In this document: positions 63,223 through 64,000 of the stretch, piece by piece
How positions within the stretch are numbered: position 1 is the stretch's first letter
How the letters are laid out: each line of letters begins with the position of its first letter
DNA from: Vigna angularis
Taxonomy: Eukaryota; Streptophyta; Magnoliopsida; Fabales; Fabaceae
Assembly: GCF_016808095.1 (NCBI RefSeq)
Contig: NC_068970.1
Span: forward strand, 25,030,501 to 25,094,500
Reading direction: 5' to 3'
DNA: 64,000 nt
The notes under the pieces: model-generated
What the model was told of the DNA's origin: nothing
Seen by the model: only the letters and a program-made list of their open reading frames with translations
Database searches by the model: none
Translations under genes and position numbers: made by a program

Positions 63223-63743
63223 ACCAAGAACGCCAACCACAAGCGGCAGGCGCGAGCACTGGCGCGACGATGAAGGGAGGAGGCAGGCAAGACCACCGGC
63301 AACACAATGACCGGCGCGGCGAGGCAAGGAGTGACAGAGGAAGAATGGGAGTGCACGACGAAGAAGACGCTGCGCATAGGAATGGGACAGTACGAGAGGG
63401 AAGAAGAAGCTGTTGGGCGACGAAACGTGTTAAGGTCAGAAAATTAAAGCTATACCCGAAGTAATAGCATATGGCACCGGTTCAAATCTACACCCGAAGT
63501 CGAAACGTGTATAGGCATCGGTTTTGTAGCCAACCGAGGTAGTAATGCTTTTCAAAAAGCTGTGAGTCTGATTTGCAGTGCTATGTGCAGAGGTATAGGT
63601 CTAGGGTCATCCAGTAACCGAGGCAATATCTGCATTCTGCTTCGGGTCATCCAGTAACCGAGTTATATAAGTTTGTATACTTCGATTTTTGTTTAACCGA
63701 AGCGTATTTGGCACGTTAGATACCAATTTTTCTACTAGTGGAA

Positions 63744-64000
63744 ATGGAGAGTGGCAATGTTAATAGAAAAAGTTACACAACATTGGAGACCTAAACCACT
63801 GATAATGCAATCCCAAAGAACCGAAAATGGTAAGTAGATGAGGGAGGGGCGTGAGCACTAAGGCAATGATGATGTTGGATGAAGGGTGTGTTGGCACTGA
63901 GGGAACACAATTAGATTGATGTGGCGCTTGAACTCGTGTGACCACACCTTGAATCTTGCAGCAGTGCTGGGACTGGTTCAAATGCAGTATCATGGCAGGC
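63744..64000. other. Unassigned end of window
   Basis: GC-richer than the background. A 77-codon minus-strand open frame (63993-63760) is not recognised. It may belong to a gene that continues past the window. Confidence 0.25.

Larger units (their letters stand above)
62549..63740. mobile_element. Non-autonomous CACTA transposon, CCTCGGTT family
   Basis: Left terminus CACTAGTGCAATAAC at 62549, right terminus TTCTACTAGTG ending 63740. Flanking triplets are GAG (62546-62548) and GAA (63741-63743), an imperfect 3-bp duplication. CCTCGGTT/AACCGAGG motifs lie at 62590-62715 and 63480-63705. The left 130 bp align well by eye with the copy at 49492. The interior is GC-rich with two 15-bp minisatellites and no transposase. 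1192 bp. Confidence 0.85.

Noticed and set aside
62749..63464. Open frames of 104-192 codons on both strands
   Set aside because: They arise from GC-rich 15-bp minisatellites in a CACTA element.
1..64000. tRNA, rRNA and well-known plant microRNA genes
   Set aside because: I looked by eye for T-arm motifs (GTTCRAATC with a matching acceptor stem) and common mature microRNA sequences and found none; a covariance-model search would be needed to exclude them.

Overview
The window is nuclear DNA of a flowering plant, most probably a phaseoloid legume (bean, cowpea or soybean relatives). This is judged from spliced host genes with GT-AG introns, a strongly AT-rich intergenic background, and repeat families that look like those of papilionoid legumes. 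The species call is inference.

Three host genes can be reconstructed. (1) Plastid-type serine hydroxymethyltransferase (SHM3-like), + strand, 5484-9369, 11 coding exons, 526 aa. (2) A TET1/TORNADO2-like tetraspanin, + strand, 13528-14566, 2 exons, 269 aa. (3) A PLATZ zinc-dependent DNA-binding protein, - strand, 45946-44288, 4 coding exons, 215 aa from the first AUG. They serve unrelated processes (one-carbon metabolism, cell-surface organisation, transcription), so this is ordinary plant gene spacing and not an operon or cluster.

Layout. 1-4947: a nearly whole chromovirus-type Ty3/gypsy retrotransposon (Reina-like) with one intact gag-pol frame, ending 536 bp before the SHM start codon; only the last 40 bp of its 5' LTR are in the window. 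5484-14566: SHM and tetraspanin, separated by repeat-rich DNA (an 85-bp tandem repeat and two transposon ends). 14.6-44.3 kb: almost 30 kb with no supportable host gene. It holds a 2.2-kb array of about 0.7-kb units with long palindromes, a 1.1-kb element full of short palindromes, a CACTA transposon with host-gene fragments, a decayed gypsy-type ORF, a 360-bp Mutator-type MITE, and several TA microsatellites. 44.3-46.3 kb: PLATZ gene. 46.3-64 kb: repeats, two more CACTA elements and a truncated Ty1/copia element.

The most interesting object is the CACTA element at 23358-24989. It carries, in one orientation, a broken piece of the mitochondrial haem chaperone gene CcmE whose core segment has been triplicated in frame as exact 189-bp units, followed by a piece of a germin-like (cupin) gene. 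Three non-autonomous elements of the same family (23.4, 49.5 and 62.5 kb) share CACTAGTG termini and clustered CCTCGGTT/AACCGAGG motifs. Other points are the apparent tRNA-Tyr primer site of the gypsy element, the higher-order palindromic array, and a 5' leader of the PLATZ gene that is free of AUG but open in frame upstream of the first AUG.
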